A stretch of 64,000 bases of DNA from Mesorhizobium sp. GbtcB19 (GTDB taxonomy: Bacteria > Pseudomonadota > Alphaproteobacteria > Rhizobiales > Rhizobiaceae), in NCBI RefSeq assembly GCF_019091085.1, contig NZ_JAGXJY010000015.1, forward strand, positions 62,001 to 126,000, written 5' to 3'. Below, piece after piece: positions 16,544 through 25,316 of this stretch. Under the pieces are notes generated by a model that saw only the letters and a list, made by a program, of their open reading frames with translations, was not told the DNA's origin and made no database searches. The translations under genes and the position numbers were made by a program. Position 1 is the first letter of the stretch. Each line of letters begins with the position of its first letter.

Positions 16544-18310
16544 TCATGCAGCCTCCAGATCGATCGTCTTGGGAACCATCAGTTGCGAGACCGTGACCGG
16601 ATAATTGGTCAGGAATGGCGGATCGTCGCGGCCGATGGTGAGCTTCTTCAGGTCGCCGTCGAGACGGGTATAGACCTGGTTGAGCGCATTGACCGCGGCC
16701 GAGATGTCCGGCTTGAAGGCGTCGACCACCGATTGCTGCACCGGCACGCCATTGTAGACGACCATGCTCTCCACCATGTCGAAGGGCAGCATCTGGAAGA
16801 AGTCGACGCCGTCGTCGACCGGCTGGATCGCGCCGAAATCCTCATAGGTGATCTCGCCGGCCACCGGCATGAAGGTCTGCCCCTCATGCACCTGGTAATC
16901 GTCCTCGATATAATCGTCGTCGATATAGACCGGCTCGCCGGGAACCGTCGTCACCGTGTTGCCCTTGCCGACGCTGCAGCCGATGGTGATGGTTGCGGTG
17001 TGCGAACGCGCCACGCCGTTGAACTCGTAGCCGACGATCTTGCCGGCCGCCTGGCCGCCGGGAATGCGCGGATCGGCGCAACGCGCATTCTTGCGCAAGG
17101 TGACGTCGAGCCCATCACGGAACGGCACGGTGAAGCCGATCTGGATGGCGCGGGAACGCTCAAGGATATTGCCGCGCGCGAGAGCAATCGCATAGCCGAG
17201 GCTCTGCAATCCCCGCGCCGTCGGGAAATAGGCCCGCCGGCGCACGTCGCCGATCGGCATGGCGCCGCCGGGATTGTCGGTGTTGGCGGGATCGCAGGGC
17301 TCGTCGGCACTGCCGGATATCTTGATGGACAGGATCTCGTCGTCGCCGGCGTCGGCCAGCAGCGCCTGGCAGTCGGCTTCCAGCCTGAAGGTCAGCACCT
17401 CGGTCTTCGGCCGCGACACGTCATAGGCGGCGATCAGCGTCGGCTTCATCGACCAGACCGGGAAGCTGGCCGTGGCATTGTCGAGGATGACCTGATGGAA
17501 ATCCTCCGGCAGGACGGAGCCATCGGCGCGCAGGATGACGCAGGCGCCCCATTTCCAGCCGCCGCCGATCGAGCCGTCAGGCGATGGCCATTTCTTCATA
17601 AACCCGTCGCCGGTCAGCGAGCGGATCATGTATTTCGAGCCGCTGCCGGCGGTCTGGAACGCCTTCAGCACCACCGGACTGATGTCGAGCGAGCCGGCCG
17701 CCACCTGGTCCCAGTTGACCGTCACTTCCATGTCGACGCGCCGCAGCGGCGGCTGGCCGATCGCGATCGACAGCGAATCCTTCAGAAAGCCGGTGTCGAA
17801 GTCGATCGTCCCATCCTCGCCATCCAGCATGTCGGAAACGGTGACGGAATGGTCGACTGGGTCGACATGGTAGCGCACCGTCATCGCCTCGATCACCGCG
17901 TCGGGATCGTCGCGGCTGTCGGGCTTCAGGAACATCGGATCGTAGGCGATCGGGTCGGCCTTCAGCGTCTCGGCCAGCGCTGCCTTGGTTGCGTCGTAGC
18001 CAGGCGGGCGGGCATCGAACTGCAGGGTGACCTGGTTGCCGAGCAGATCGGTCGGAATGCCGACCAGGCGGCCGCGGAACAAAAGCCGGGTGCCAGCCGT
18101 CGGATTGGCGTCGTCGCGCCAAGAAAACAGCAGCCATTGCTTACGCCCGGAGGCAAGCAGGCCGACGCGCGGATTCTTCACCGTCAGGTCGAGCGTGGCA
18201 AACTCGCCCTCCTGCTGCGCCAGCTTGTAGGAGACGACCAGCAGATCCTCGACCTCGTGCTCTGGACCGAACACGACATCGGCGCTGTCGACGAAGGCGA
18301 AATAGAACAT
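16544..18310 (-). CDS. Large phage tail protein, probably baseplate/tail-tip component
   Basis: 588 aa. The N-terminal ~130 residues (VVFGPEHEVEDLLVVSYKLA...RLLFRGRLVGIP) resemble the hub-like domains of tail proteins, and the C-terminal half is beta-rich and acidic. It follows tape measure and a small tail gene, the usual place for the distal tail/hub. The exact family is not identified. Confidence 0.65.
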   Translation of the reverse strand: MFYFAFVDSADVVFGPEHEVEDLLVVSYKLAQQEGEFATLDLTVKNPRVGLLASGRKQWLLFSWRDDANPTAGTRLLFRGRLVGIPTDLLGNQVTLQFDARPPGYDATKAALAETLKADPIAYDPMFLKPDSRDDPDAVIEAMTVRYHVDPVDHSVTVSDMLDGEDGTIDFDTGFLKDSLSIAIGQPPLRRVDMEVTVNWDQVAAGSLDISPVVLKAFQTAGSGSKYMIRSLTGDGFMKKWPSPDGSIGGGWKWGACVILRADGSVLPEDFHQVILDNATASFPVWSMKPTLIAAYDVSRPKTEVLTFRLEADCQALLADAGDDEILSIKISGSADEPCDPANTDNPGGAMPIGDVRRRAYFPTARGLQSLGYAIALARGNILERSRAIQIGFTVPFRDGLDVTLRKNARCADPRIPGGQAAGKIVGYEFNGVARSHTATITIGCSVGKGNTVTTVPGEPVYIDDDYIEDDYQVHEGQTFMPVAGEITYEDFGAIQPVDDGVDFFQMLPFDMVESMVVYNGVPVQQSVVDAFKPDISAAVNALNQVYTRLDGDLKKLTIGRDDPPFLTNYPVTVSQLMVPKTIDLEAA

Positions 18311-18313
18311 GAG

Positions 18314-18754
18314 CTATTTCTCAATCAGATCGAGAGACCAGTTGCAGGCGGCACCCCATTCGTCGAAGCCGAGGCGGTAATCCGCCACAAGCATGGTCAG
18401 TCGTGGCCGATAGAAGGTGAATGCCCCTTCCGTGCGCGTCGCCGGATCATCTGTGGTTTCCGCCACGTCACGAGATGGAGAACCACCGGCCGTCATGAAG
18501 ACGAACTCGGTTGCACAGTCGACAGTCAGTTCCATCCCCCGGATGACACCATCCAGCGCCGGCATTCCCTGGTCGGTGCATGTGATGCTCAGCTTGTATT
18601 TTTCGGGCTCGCCGACCGACAGGTCGATGAGCACATTGTTGACCGTGCGCGCGAGCTGAGCGTCACCGTCGAGCGAGAAATCCTCGGTGATGCCGCGCGC
18701 CGAATAAGGCGGGACGCCGATCGGCTCAATTCGGAGAAGGGTAAGTTCGCTCAT
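18314..18754 (-). CDS. Hypothetical phage tail protein
   Basis: 146 aa, family not recognised. Coupled to the tape measure gene by ATGA overlap (18751-18754). In this position long-tailed phages encode distal tail or tail-tip assembly proteins. Confidence 0.6.
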   Translation of the reverse strand: MSELTLLRIEPIGVPPYSARGITEDFSLDGDAQLARTVNNVLIDLSVGEPEKYKLSITCTDQGMPALDGVIRGMELTVDCATEFVFMTAGGSPSRDVAETTDDPATRTEGAFTFYRPRLTMLVADYRLGFDEWGAACNWSLDLIEK

Positions 18755-21700
18755 GTGCCGCGCCTCGGAGCTCGGCCGGCGCTGACGCGCGCGCCGCGCA
18801 AGGAAACGGTCTGCAGCGTCTGCAGGGCATGTTCGCTTAGCCCGACTGCATCGACGACAACTTCCCGGCCGCCATCGAAGTGGAGATGAATGGGTGTCGT
18901 GGTCGGTGCCTGCGCCGCTGCCGCAACTACGCTGGTAGCAAGACCGCCTGCAGCCATGCGCGGGATCACCATCGATTGGCTGAAGCGCTGAGCAAGCCCG
19001 CCCATGTTGAAACCGCGCAGGCTCTTGAGCGACGGAATGAAGCCATTGTTGAGCGCATTGAGGAAGCCGACGCCTAGACGCCTGACCGCAGCAGCCTGCA
19101 TGACGAACTCGCCGTTGGATAGCCAGGCAAGGATGCTGTCCGACTTCGGCCCTCCGGGACCGACGACATGACCGCCTTCGGCGAAGCCGCCATGCGAGCC
19201 GCCGCTGTCGCTAGCCGATCCGGCCTGCGCGCGCAGCTGCTGCGCCTGCGCGACGGCCGCCTGTAGCGCCGAGATGATCGAGGCGATTTCGCCCCTGATC
19301 TGCGCGGCAAGGCTACTGATGACCGACGACAGGTTGCCAAAGCCACCTTGGACGAGCGCACCAAGGCCAGAGAAAATGCCCGAGAAAACACCAGGCAATG
19401 CCTGGAACGGTTGTGCGAGGTTTGTTGCCGCCTGTTCTGCGCCGCTGGTATCGATCCCGGAAAGAGCGCTGTTGAGGCCGCCTACTGCTTCTGTCGCGGC
19501 ATCCGGCATCCTCTGCACGTCTGTGACGACGCCGTCGACAGCATCGGATACAGCCGAATTCAGACCGCCTCCAACATCATCAGACGGATTGAGCGCCGCC
19601 TTAAGGCCGGTCGCCGCTTCATCGGCCGCAGGCGCGATCTTCTTGACATCGTTGACGACGCTGTCCACGGCTGCCGATGTCGCCTGTGGCTGAATAGCAT
19701 CGGGCACCGATTTGACCGAATTGGCGACTTCCTGCGCCACCGTACGGACGTGGTCGCCAGCCGCCTGCGCGCTCGTGGCTACACCGTCAAGAGCGGCTTT
19801 CGACTGGTCCGCCCTCCTCGCAACGCCATCAATGACGTCAAAAGTTTCCTTGGAGATGCCGCCTCCGGCGCCGCCCCCGCGGAAGACCTGTATCGTGTGA
19901 TCGAGGCTTTGGACCTTGCCTGCGGTCTGGTCGACGGCATTGCCAAGCTTGTTGACGCCATCGGCGCCCTGTGTGGCGGTCTGCCGAATGTCCTCGATGT
20001 TGCCGACGACTTTGCCGTCGAGTGTCTTCTGTATGTCGTCCAACTCGCGCGTCCGCTGGGCGAGCGTGATGTTCGCCCTCATGAGCGCTTCGGTCTGCGT
20101 ATCGATGTCGGCTCCTAATGGCGCCGCGAACTCGCCGCCAGCTTTCATGGCGTCGACAATCTGCTGCTGCTGCGCGACCTGCGCTTTGGCGTCCTCCAAC
20201 GCTGCCTTGGCGGAATTCAGATGCGCTTGCGCTAGGCGCTTCAGATTCTCCTCGGCGCCGGGAACACCGGCTTTCACGGCGTCAATTGCCGCTTTCAGTT
20301 GATCAAGCGCATTCTTGTGGGCATTGGTCGAGTTGATCCATGCGTCGCGCTTGGCCCGCTCATGGTCGAAGACTGCGACGAGAGCTTCTGCCGAAAGAAC
20401 GATCCCGGCAATGACGCGGCCGAGCGGCGTCGCCAATGCGGCGCGGCTGAGCAGTGAAATCGCATTGATGGCAACGAATGCCGCGTCTTTTAGAAGCGTG
20501 AGCCCGCCGACCATCCGCAGAATAGCAACGGATAACACGACCTCGCCCGTGGTCAAGTTAGTGCCAAAAATGCCGTTGATGGCCTTGATGGTCTGATCGG
20601 CAGCTGCGCGAAGTTTCGACATCGCCGGAATGACGACATTGCTCGCGACATGGGCAAAGTCTTCCCCGAAGCCCTTGATGCCATCGCGCCACGCGATGAT
20701 CCAACGATTGGAAGTCACCTCCGAATCCCGCCCGGAAAGAGCGGCGAAAAATTCCCGCACCAACACAGTTGCCTGCGCCAGTCCGGCCCTCGCAAAGTCG
20801 AGGATTGCTTCCTTGTTGCGCAGGACGACGTCGCGGAAGGCATTGAAGCCGGCCGTGAAGGACGGCACAAAGATCAGGCCGAGCTGGCGTAATACACCGC
20901 CTGCCGCCTGCTTCAATTCGTTGAGGGCATCGTTGAACTTCGCAGCCTGCTTGATCTGCTCATCGGTAAATACGATGCCGAGCTCGGCGGCTTTCTTCTT
21001 GAACTCCTCGATACCTGCCGCACCCTGGTCGAGCAAAGGAATCAGCTTCGCACCGGCCTCGCCGAAGAGCTTAAGAGCGATCTGCGACTTTCGCGCACCG
21101 TCCGGCATTTTCTGGAAGGCGTTCGCGACTTCGATCAGAAGTTGCTCATTGGTCTTCAACGTGCCGTTCGAATTCTTGACCTTAATCCCGAGCTCGTCGA
21201 ACCCGGTCTTGGCCTGTGTCGTGCCTGCTTTGACTTTTGAGGCGGCGGCACCGAAACGGGTTACCTCAACGCCGATATCCTTGAAGGCCTGGACCGTGTA
21301 ACCGGCGCCCTGAGTGATGTCGGCATTGGCTTCCTTGACCGACTGACCGAATTCCTTCACCGACTTGCCGGCGCCGCCGAGCTTGCCAGATGCCTTCACC
21401 GTCTCGTCAGCAGTCTTTATGACCTGCTTGTTGAACGTGTCGAAGGCGGTGCTCACCTGGTTCTGGGTGACGCCGACGCCTTCCGCTGCGAACGCCCATT
21501 CCTGGTAGGCTTTCGCCGAAAGTCCTGCCGCCTGCGCGGCCTTGCCGGCCTCGTCGGCCGCTTCCGCGCCGGACTTGGCCAGCAACAGCAGCGTCGCGCC
21601 GACACCGTCTGCCGCGACCTTCAGTAGCCCGAGCGCCACGACGGAGCGCTTGGCGAAATTACCTATGTCGCCGATCAAGATCGAAAGGTCGTTACCCAGA

Positions 21701-21843
21701 CCGCCGAACTCGACCTTCTTGGCCGCGTCCTGGATCTGCTCCATGGCCTTTTCGCCGGTCTCTCCGAGCTTCTTCAGCTCTTCGGTCATGGCTTCGCCGC
21801 CGAGCAATTTGATCAGGACGGCAATTGCGTTGCGTTCGGCCAA
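18751..21843 (-). CDS. Phage tail tape measure protein
   Basis: 1030 aa, the longest gene of the tail module. Predicted largely helical, with Ala/Lys/Glu-rich coiled coils, hydrophobic segments in the first third and middle (VALGLLKVAADGVGATLLLL), many DAV/DGV repeats in the last third and a Gly-rich stretch (GSHGGFAEGGHVVGPGGPKS) typical of tape measure C-termini. It sets tail length and is ejected with the DNA. The start at 21843 is TTG with AAGG about 6 bases upstream; an ATG at 21789 is the alternative. Confidence 0.88.
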   Translation of the reverse strand: MAERNAIAVLIKLLGGEAMTEELKKLGETGEKAMEQIQDAAKKVEFGGLGNDLSILIGDIGNFAKRSVVALGLLKVAADGVGATLLLLAKSGAEAADEAGKAAQAAGLSAKAYQEWAFAAEGVGVTQNQVSTAFDTFNKQVIKTADETVKASGKLGGAGKSVKEFGQSVKEANADITQGAGYTVQAFKDIGVEVTRFGAAASKVKAGTTQAKTGFDELGIKVKNSNGTLKTNEQLLIEVANAFQKMPDGARKSQIALKLFGEAGAKLIPLLDQGAAGIEEFKKKAAELGIVFTDEQIKQAAKFNDALNELKQAAGGVLRQLGLIFVPSFTAGFNAFRDVVLRNKEAILDFARAGLAQATVLVREFFAALSGRDSEVTSNRWIIAWRDGIKGFGEDFAHVASNVVIPAMSKLRAAADQTIKAINGIFGTNLTTGEVVLSVAILRMVGGLTLLKDAAFVAINAISLLSRAALATPLGRVIAGIVLSAEALVAVFDHERAKRDAWINSTNAHKNALDQLKAAIDAVKAGVPGAEENLKRLAQAHLNSAKAALEDAKAQVAQQQQIVDAMKAGGEFAAPLGADIDTQTEALMRANITLAQRTRELDDIQKTLDGKVVGNIEDIRQTATQGADGVNKLGNAVDQTAGKVQSLDHTIQVFRGGGAGGGISKETFDVIDGVARRADQSKAALDGVATSAQAAGDHVRTVAQEVANSVKSVPDAIQPQATSAAVDSVVNDVKKIAPAADEAATGLKAALNPSDDVGGGLNSAVSDAVDGVVTDVQRMPDAATEAVGGLNSALSGIDTSGAEQAATNLAQPFQALPGVFSGIFSGLGALVQGGFGNLSSVISSLAAQIRGEIASIISALQAAVAQAQQLRAQAGSASDSGGSHGGFAEGGHVVGPGGPKSDSILAWLSNGEFVMQAAAVRRLGVGFLNALNNGFIPSLKSLRGFNMGGLAQRFSQSMVIPRMAAGGLATSVVAAAAQAPTTTPIHLHFDGGREVVVDAVGLSEHALQTLQTVSLRGARVSAGRAPRRGT

Positions 21844-21885
21844 GTTGCACCTTACTTTGCTAGACCATAGACGGGGAGAAGAGCC

Positions 21886-22209
21886 ATGAACCTGCGAAAT
21901 TTATTTGCGGGTGCGACAATATTGATATTGATCGGGTCGGCGGCGCCTTGTGCGTCTGCCGACACAACAAACCCAGCCTTACTGAAGGTTCAACTGGCAA
22001 ATATCCGTGCATCTATCGTCGAAAAGGACGAAAAGACTAAACGCATTGCTCATGTAGACGCGGAGCTTGCACTGCTTGCCGTCGGCGAGGTCGAGCTAGA
22101 GTTGAAAAAGTTGGCTATAGACGATTCCGCGGATCAGAACGCAGCCGTGGACGCCGCTATCATCAACATGCGAACAGCAGTGAAACAATTCCTTGGGGCG
22201 TTGCCTTAA
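21886..22209 (+). CDS. Small exported protein, moron gene inside tail module
   Basis: 107 aa with a Sec signal peptide (MNLRNLFAGATILILIGSAA, cleavage near CASA) and a helical mature part (NIRASIVEKDEKTKRIAHVD). GGGGAG precedes the ATG. It reads opposite to the whole tail operon, with converging stops overlapping by 4 bp downstream, and it is visibly poorer in GC than its neighbours. These are signs of a cargo gene expressed from the prophage. A periplasmic role such as envelope modification or exclusion is speculation. Confidence 0.65.
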   Translation: MNLRNLFAGATILILIGSAAPCASADTTNPALLKVQLANIRASIVEKDEKTKRIAHVDAELALLAVGEVELELKKLAIDDSADQNAAVDAAIINMRTAVKQFLGALP

Positions 22210-22817
22210 CTGTCCCCATTGAACACGCCGGCGAAAATTTCCGGCATCTGATCCGCGACCTTGGCGGCGACCTCACGGATGCCGAACCGGTCACGCAACG
22301 TGACGCTGTCGATGCCGACGAACATCGGCACGGTGCGCAACTGGATGCCGCCGCGCTTGCCCTTCTGGCCGGTCCTGATCTTCGCGGCCAGCAAAGGCGG
22401 CTTGCCTTCCTGGCGGATCGTGAACAGCTTGCCGACATGCTTGGCATAGAGCGCCGGCGTGATGCGCTGCCTGCCGATCCGCTCCGGCGCATCCTTCAGC
22501 GGCAACCACAGCATCGGATGGCCGAAGATCGATCCGCCTTCCTCGAAAATCTCGGAATAGGCGATCTTGTGATAGAGCAGCACCGTCGGCTGCGGCGACA
22601 CACCCTTTTGCGGATAGACGATCGTCGTCAGCGTGTTCTGCCATTTGCGGCTGAAACCGGCCGCGGCGATGTTGGCGCGACCTTGCTGCTTGGCCATGTC
22701 GGCGGCGATGTTCGCCGCCTTCATCGCCCCGATCGACAGATCGTGGGTTGCGCCAGCCATCGCCTTGTCGAATTGCCCGGCCGCCGCCTCGACGAAGACC
22801 TTGAGGCTGCTGGTCAT
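22206..22817 (-). CDS. Phage tail completion/minor tail protein (DUF6441-like)
   Basis: 203 aa. It looks like the DUF6441 group of Rhizobiales phage proteins (SLKVFVEAAAGQFDKAMAGA at the N-terminus; YHKIAYSEIFEEGGSIFG in the middle). It lies between the tail-chaperone-like genes and the tape measure. The DUF label is from memory and not checked. Confidence 0.55.
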   Translation of the reverse strand: MTSSLKVFVEAAAGQFDKAMAGATHDLSIGAMKAANIAADMAKQQGRANIAAAGFSRKWQNTLTTIVYPQKGVSPQPTVLLYHKIAYSEIFEEGGSIFGHPMLWLPLKDAPERIGRQRITPALYAKHVGKLFTIRQEGKPPLLAAKIRTGQKGKRGGIQLRTVPMFVGIDSVTLRDRFGIREVAAKVADQMPEIFAGVFNGDS

Positions 22818-23014
22818 TCGCGCAAATCCTCGATCTGCTTCGACACGTCCCTCAAATCACCACGCGCGGCGTTCATGCCGATGACGAGCTGATCTGCCAT
22901 TTCATGTCGGCGGTCCAGTTCGCCATAATGCAGCCATCCCGCCATCTGGCGTGGCGTGTAGTGCATGATCGCATCGGATGAGTGGCCAAGGCGCTTCAAG
23001 CGCGCCGCGGCCAT
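22814..23014 (-). CDS. Small phage protein after tail-assembly-chaperone-like gene
   Basis: 66 aa, mostly helical and charged, including HYTPRQMAGWLHYGELDRRH. In lambda-like phages a second chaperone reading frame (gpGT) occupies this place. Here a separate ATG at 23014 follows the previous stop by 2 bp, and no slippery sequence was seen. It may be the T-like component expressed by reinitiation. Confidence 0.6.
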   Translation of the reverse strand: MAAARLKRLGHSSDAIMHYTPRQMAGWLHYGELDRRHEMADQLVIGMNAARGDLRDVSKQIEDLRE

Positions 23015-23016
23015 TG

Positions 23017-23409
23017 CTAGGCTGTCTCCGGCCCTGACGTTGCGGCGCTGTCTCTGCCGGTCAGCCTGGCCAGCGCCTCGAGGAAAGGGCCGGCTGGGCT
23101 CGGCACTGTCAGGAGCAGGATGCGTGAGATCAGTAGAGCGCGCTCGCCGGGCGAGAGGTTCGCCGCGTTTGCCTCGTTGAGACGCGGGACAGCCGCCGCG
23201 ATCAGCGCCGCCTGCACGGTCTTGGACAGCGCGCCGATCGCTGCTGGGTTGAGCTTGGTCTTCGACTTCATGTCGAAGAGCGTCCCCATTTCCGGGAACC
23301 GGAAGACGATCTGCGCGATGTCTGCATACTCGACGCCATGCACTTCCACCTCATGGCCGCGCACCATCTCGGTGAAGGTGAGCGGCGCGATATCGATGAA
23401 GTCGGTCAT
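23017..23409 (-). CDS. Putative tail assembly chaperone (gpG-like)
   Basis: 130 aa. Position directly after the tail tube gene and before the tape measure, length and helical nature fit a tail assembly chaperone. The sequence (IDIAPLTFTEMVRGHEVEVH...IVFRFPEMGTLFD) is not diagnostic. Role inferred mainly from gene order. Confidence 0.6.
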   Translation of the reverse strand: MTDFIDIAPLTFTEMVRGHEVEVHGVEYADIAQIVFRFPEMGTLFDMKSKTKLNPAAIGALSKTVQAALIAAAVPRLNEANAANLSPGERALLISRILLLTVPSPAGPFLEALARLTGRDSAATSGPETA

Positions 23410-23412
23410 GCA

Positions 23413-23928
23413 TCAAGCCTGCTGACGGACAGTGAAGCGACCGTAGCGGCCATCCTTCTTGTTGACGTCGGCGACCAGCGGGATCTGGGCAAAGTCGTCG
23501 TTATCGGCCATCAGGTTGAAATCGCCCGACGGGCTGATCGTGACGTTGCCTTCGAAGTCGATCATCGGACCGATCGTGTTGACGGCGGTCAGCTTGATGT
23601 CGACGGTGAGGTTCGGCTGGGTCAGCGGATCGATGATCTCATCGCCGGCGGTGTTGGTGTCGACATCGGCCAGCATGAACATGGCGATATTGCGCGCCGT
23701 GTTCTCGTCGAGCGTCGCCTTGATCGAGGCGGCGACCTGGGTGACGGCGGTGAAGTCCTTGCCGCGCAGACCGCCGGATGCCGAGAAGTGCTCCTTCTTG
23801 GTGACGGTCGGCGTGTAGACGAAATCGACGAGATTGCCGGCGCTGACATAGGCGATGTCATCGGCCTTCTTGATTTCGACCGTCGCGGCCGGGATGCGGT
23901 AGTTGCCGGTATCGGGAGATGCAGGCAT
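23413..23928 (-). CDS. Major tail tube protein
   Basis: 171 aa from the ATG at 23928 (GAAAGGA upstream); a longer frame to 23961 lacks support. Beta-rich with the Thr/Val/Asp pattern of siphovirus tail tube subunits (IDFEGNVTISPSGDFNLMAD, HFSASGGLRGKDFTAVTQVA). A strong RBS suits an abundant structural protein. It lies between the tail terminator and chaperone genes, as in lambda. Confidence 0.7.
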   Translation of the reverse strand: MPASPDTGNYRIPAATVEIKKADDIAYVSAGNLVDFVYTPTVTKKEHFSASGGLRGKDFTAVTQVAASIKATLDENTARNIAMFMLADVDTNTAGDEIIDPLTQPNLTVDIKLTAVNTIGPMIDFEGNVTISPSGDFNLMADNDDFAQIPLVADVNKKDGRYGRFTVRQQA

Positions 23929-23987
23929 AGGTCTGTCCTTTCGGGAAAGTGCCCGTTCCAATCACGCAGGGGTTGGGCGGTTGAAAA

Positions 23988-24437
23988 TCAGAGAGCGGCG
24001 GGGTCGAGGTAATACGGAATGGCGAAGGCCACGCCCATTTCGCCAAGCATCGAGCGGCCCCAGGCAAGAGAGGTCTGGGTCGAGTGCAGCCAGGGGCCGA
24101 TCCGGTTGGTGGTCAGTGCAGCAAGGTCGGAATCGGTGGCCACGGCCTTGATGAGTTTCGCCCGAAGGCCGTTGAGCACCGTGCCGACATTCTTGGCCTC
24201 TTCCGGAAGGACGATCAGCATCTGCGGTGTCATGAGCATGCGACGCGGGCCGCGTGCGCCGCGGCTCTTCGGATCGTTCTCGTCACCCTGCTCGTCACCG
24301 TCGAGCACCAGGATCGCCGGCAGATTGGCTTCCGGCGGCCTCATGTTGTTGCGATAGACCGTCTTGATTCCATCGGCGGTCTTGAACGTCTCGGCAATCG
24401 CCACCAGGCGCTGCAGGATCGCTTCGCGGGCATCCAT
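23988..24437 (-). CDS. Tail terminator-like protein (gpU-like position)
   Basis: 149 aa. The alpha/beta arrangement (REAILQRLVAIAETFKTADG...LPAILVLDGDEQ...MLIVLP) resembles phage minor tail U proteins that cap the tail tube. Coupled to the upstream gene by a 1-bp overlap. Assignment rests on position and fold impression. Confidence 0.6.
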   Translation of the reverse strand: MDAREAILQRLVAIAETFKTADGIKTVYRNNMRPPEANLPAILVLDGDEQGDENDPKSRGARGPRRMLMTPQMLIVLPEEAKNVGTVLNGLRAKLIKAVATDSDLAALTTNRIGPWLHSTQTSLAWGRSMLGEMGVAFAIPYYLDPAAL

Positions 24438-24787
24438 CAGCGTGCCTCGGTCAGGATTAGCAGGATCTCGCCGCCCGCCTCGCCGCTCGGCGCCGGACGG
24501 AAGGCGTGGTTTTCAACCGTCCAGGTCTTGCCGTTCATGGTCAGCTGCGCGCCGGCAAGCGCTGCCCTGTCGATGCTGTCGAGATCGGCGGCGCGCACGG
24601 CGGCGGCCGGCGAGATCGTCTCGACCTCGGCGCTGAAGCGACCGCCACCGCCGCCGGTCACGATGCCAGCCGTCTTGTCGATCGTCCTCAGTTCGATCGG
24701 CATATCACCGCAGGCCACGACAAGCACGGCGTCGACCGCGATCGGCGAGGCATAGAGCGCGTCGTAGTGGATGTCCCAGATGCTCAT
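24437..24787 (-). CDS. Putative head-tail connector / neck protein
   Basis: 116 aa from the ATG at 24787, overlapping the preceding stop (ATGA). The N-terminal MSIWDIHYDALYASPIAVDA and C-terminal TMNGKTWTVENHAFRPAPSG resemble head closure/stopper proteins of lambda-like phages (gpFII-type). It precedes the tail terminator gene, consistent with a neck role. Confidence 0.55.
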   Translation of the reverse strand: MSIWDIHYDALYASPIAVDAVLVVACGDMPIELRTIDKTAGIVTGGGGGRFSAEVETISPAAAVRAADLDSIDRAALAGAQLTMNGKTWTVENHAFRPAPSGEAGGEILLILTEAR

Positions 24788-25113
24788 GAGCCGCGCCTCG
24801 TCTTGGGCGTGAAGGCGAATTCCCAATGGCCGATGCGATCCGCGCCGGCATCGGCATCGACATGGGCGAAATATTGTGTGCCGGCGGTGAGATCGAGCGT
24901 GTCCTTCAGGATGCCGCGGTAGTTGCCTTCAGGCTCGGTGCCGTCGGTCGACGTCAGCGTCAGCGGCCAGGTCTGGCCGGAGACGTTCGTGCCCGCCCCG
25001 TCCTTCACCGTCACCGTCACCGTGGCGTCGCCGATGAATTCGCCCTCCACTGCGCTTTTCAGCCCGAGCACCTCGATCAGGTTGGTGTTGGCGACATAGA
25101 CGATGCAGTTCAT
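24784..25113 (-). CDS. Hypothetical phage protein, Ig-like
   Basis: 109 aa, all beta, resembling a small Ig-like domain (EFIGDATVTVTVKDGAGTNV...GNYRGILKDTLDLTAGTQY). Such domains decorate phage capsids or tails. ATGA overlaps at both ends couple it to its neighbours. Confidence 0.55.
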   Translation of the reverse strand: MNCIVYVANTNLIEVLGLKSAVEGEFIGDATVTVTVKDGAGTNVSGQTWPLTLTSTDGTEPEGNYRGILKDTLDLTAGTQYFAHVDADAGADRIGHWEFAFTPKTRRGS

Positions 25114-25316
25114 TGCGCGTCAGTCCTGACTTTGGCCGAGAGAAGCGGCGATGCGTCGATGTCGGCGGAGATGGCCGTTTCCATTTCCACAGCGCCTGCC
25201 AGGGCCGGCCGGATGCGGATTTCACCGAGGACGAGAGTGGCCACGGGCGGCAACACTGCCTCGGCCCAGCTATGGCCCCAGGATGATCCCCACGAGCCGC
25301 CCCAGACGTCGCTCAT
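25110..25316 (-). CDS. Hypothetical small phage protein
   Basis: 68 aa from the ATG at 25316 overlapping the preceding stop. It begins with a Trp/Gly/Ser-rich segment (MSDVWGGSWGSSWGHSWAEA), often seen in small phage structural proteins next to fibre genes. Function unknown. Confidence 0.5.
   Translation of the reverse strand: MSDVWGGSWGSSWGHSWAEAVLPPVATLVLGEIRIRPALAGAVEMETAISADIDASPLLSAKVRTDAQ

Noticed and set aside
16458..16547. 29-codon ORF between tail genes
   Set aside because: It is almost wholly the translated GC-rich repeat also found in the primase gene; kept as a repeat, not a gene.
16583..18889. 768-aa open frame on + strand opposite the 588-aa tail gene
   Set aside because: Shadow frame caused by high GC; His/Asp/Arg-rich translation without any domain.
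22814..23409. Programmed frameshift joining the two tail-chaperone-like genes
   Set aside because: No slippery heptamer seen near the first stop, and the second gene has its own ATG 2 bp later.
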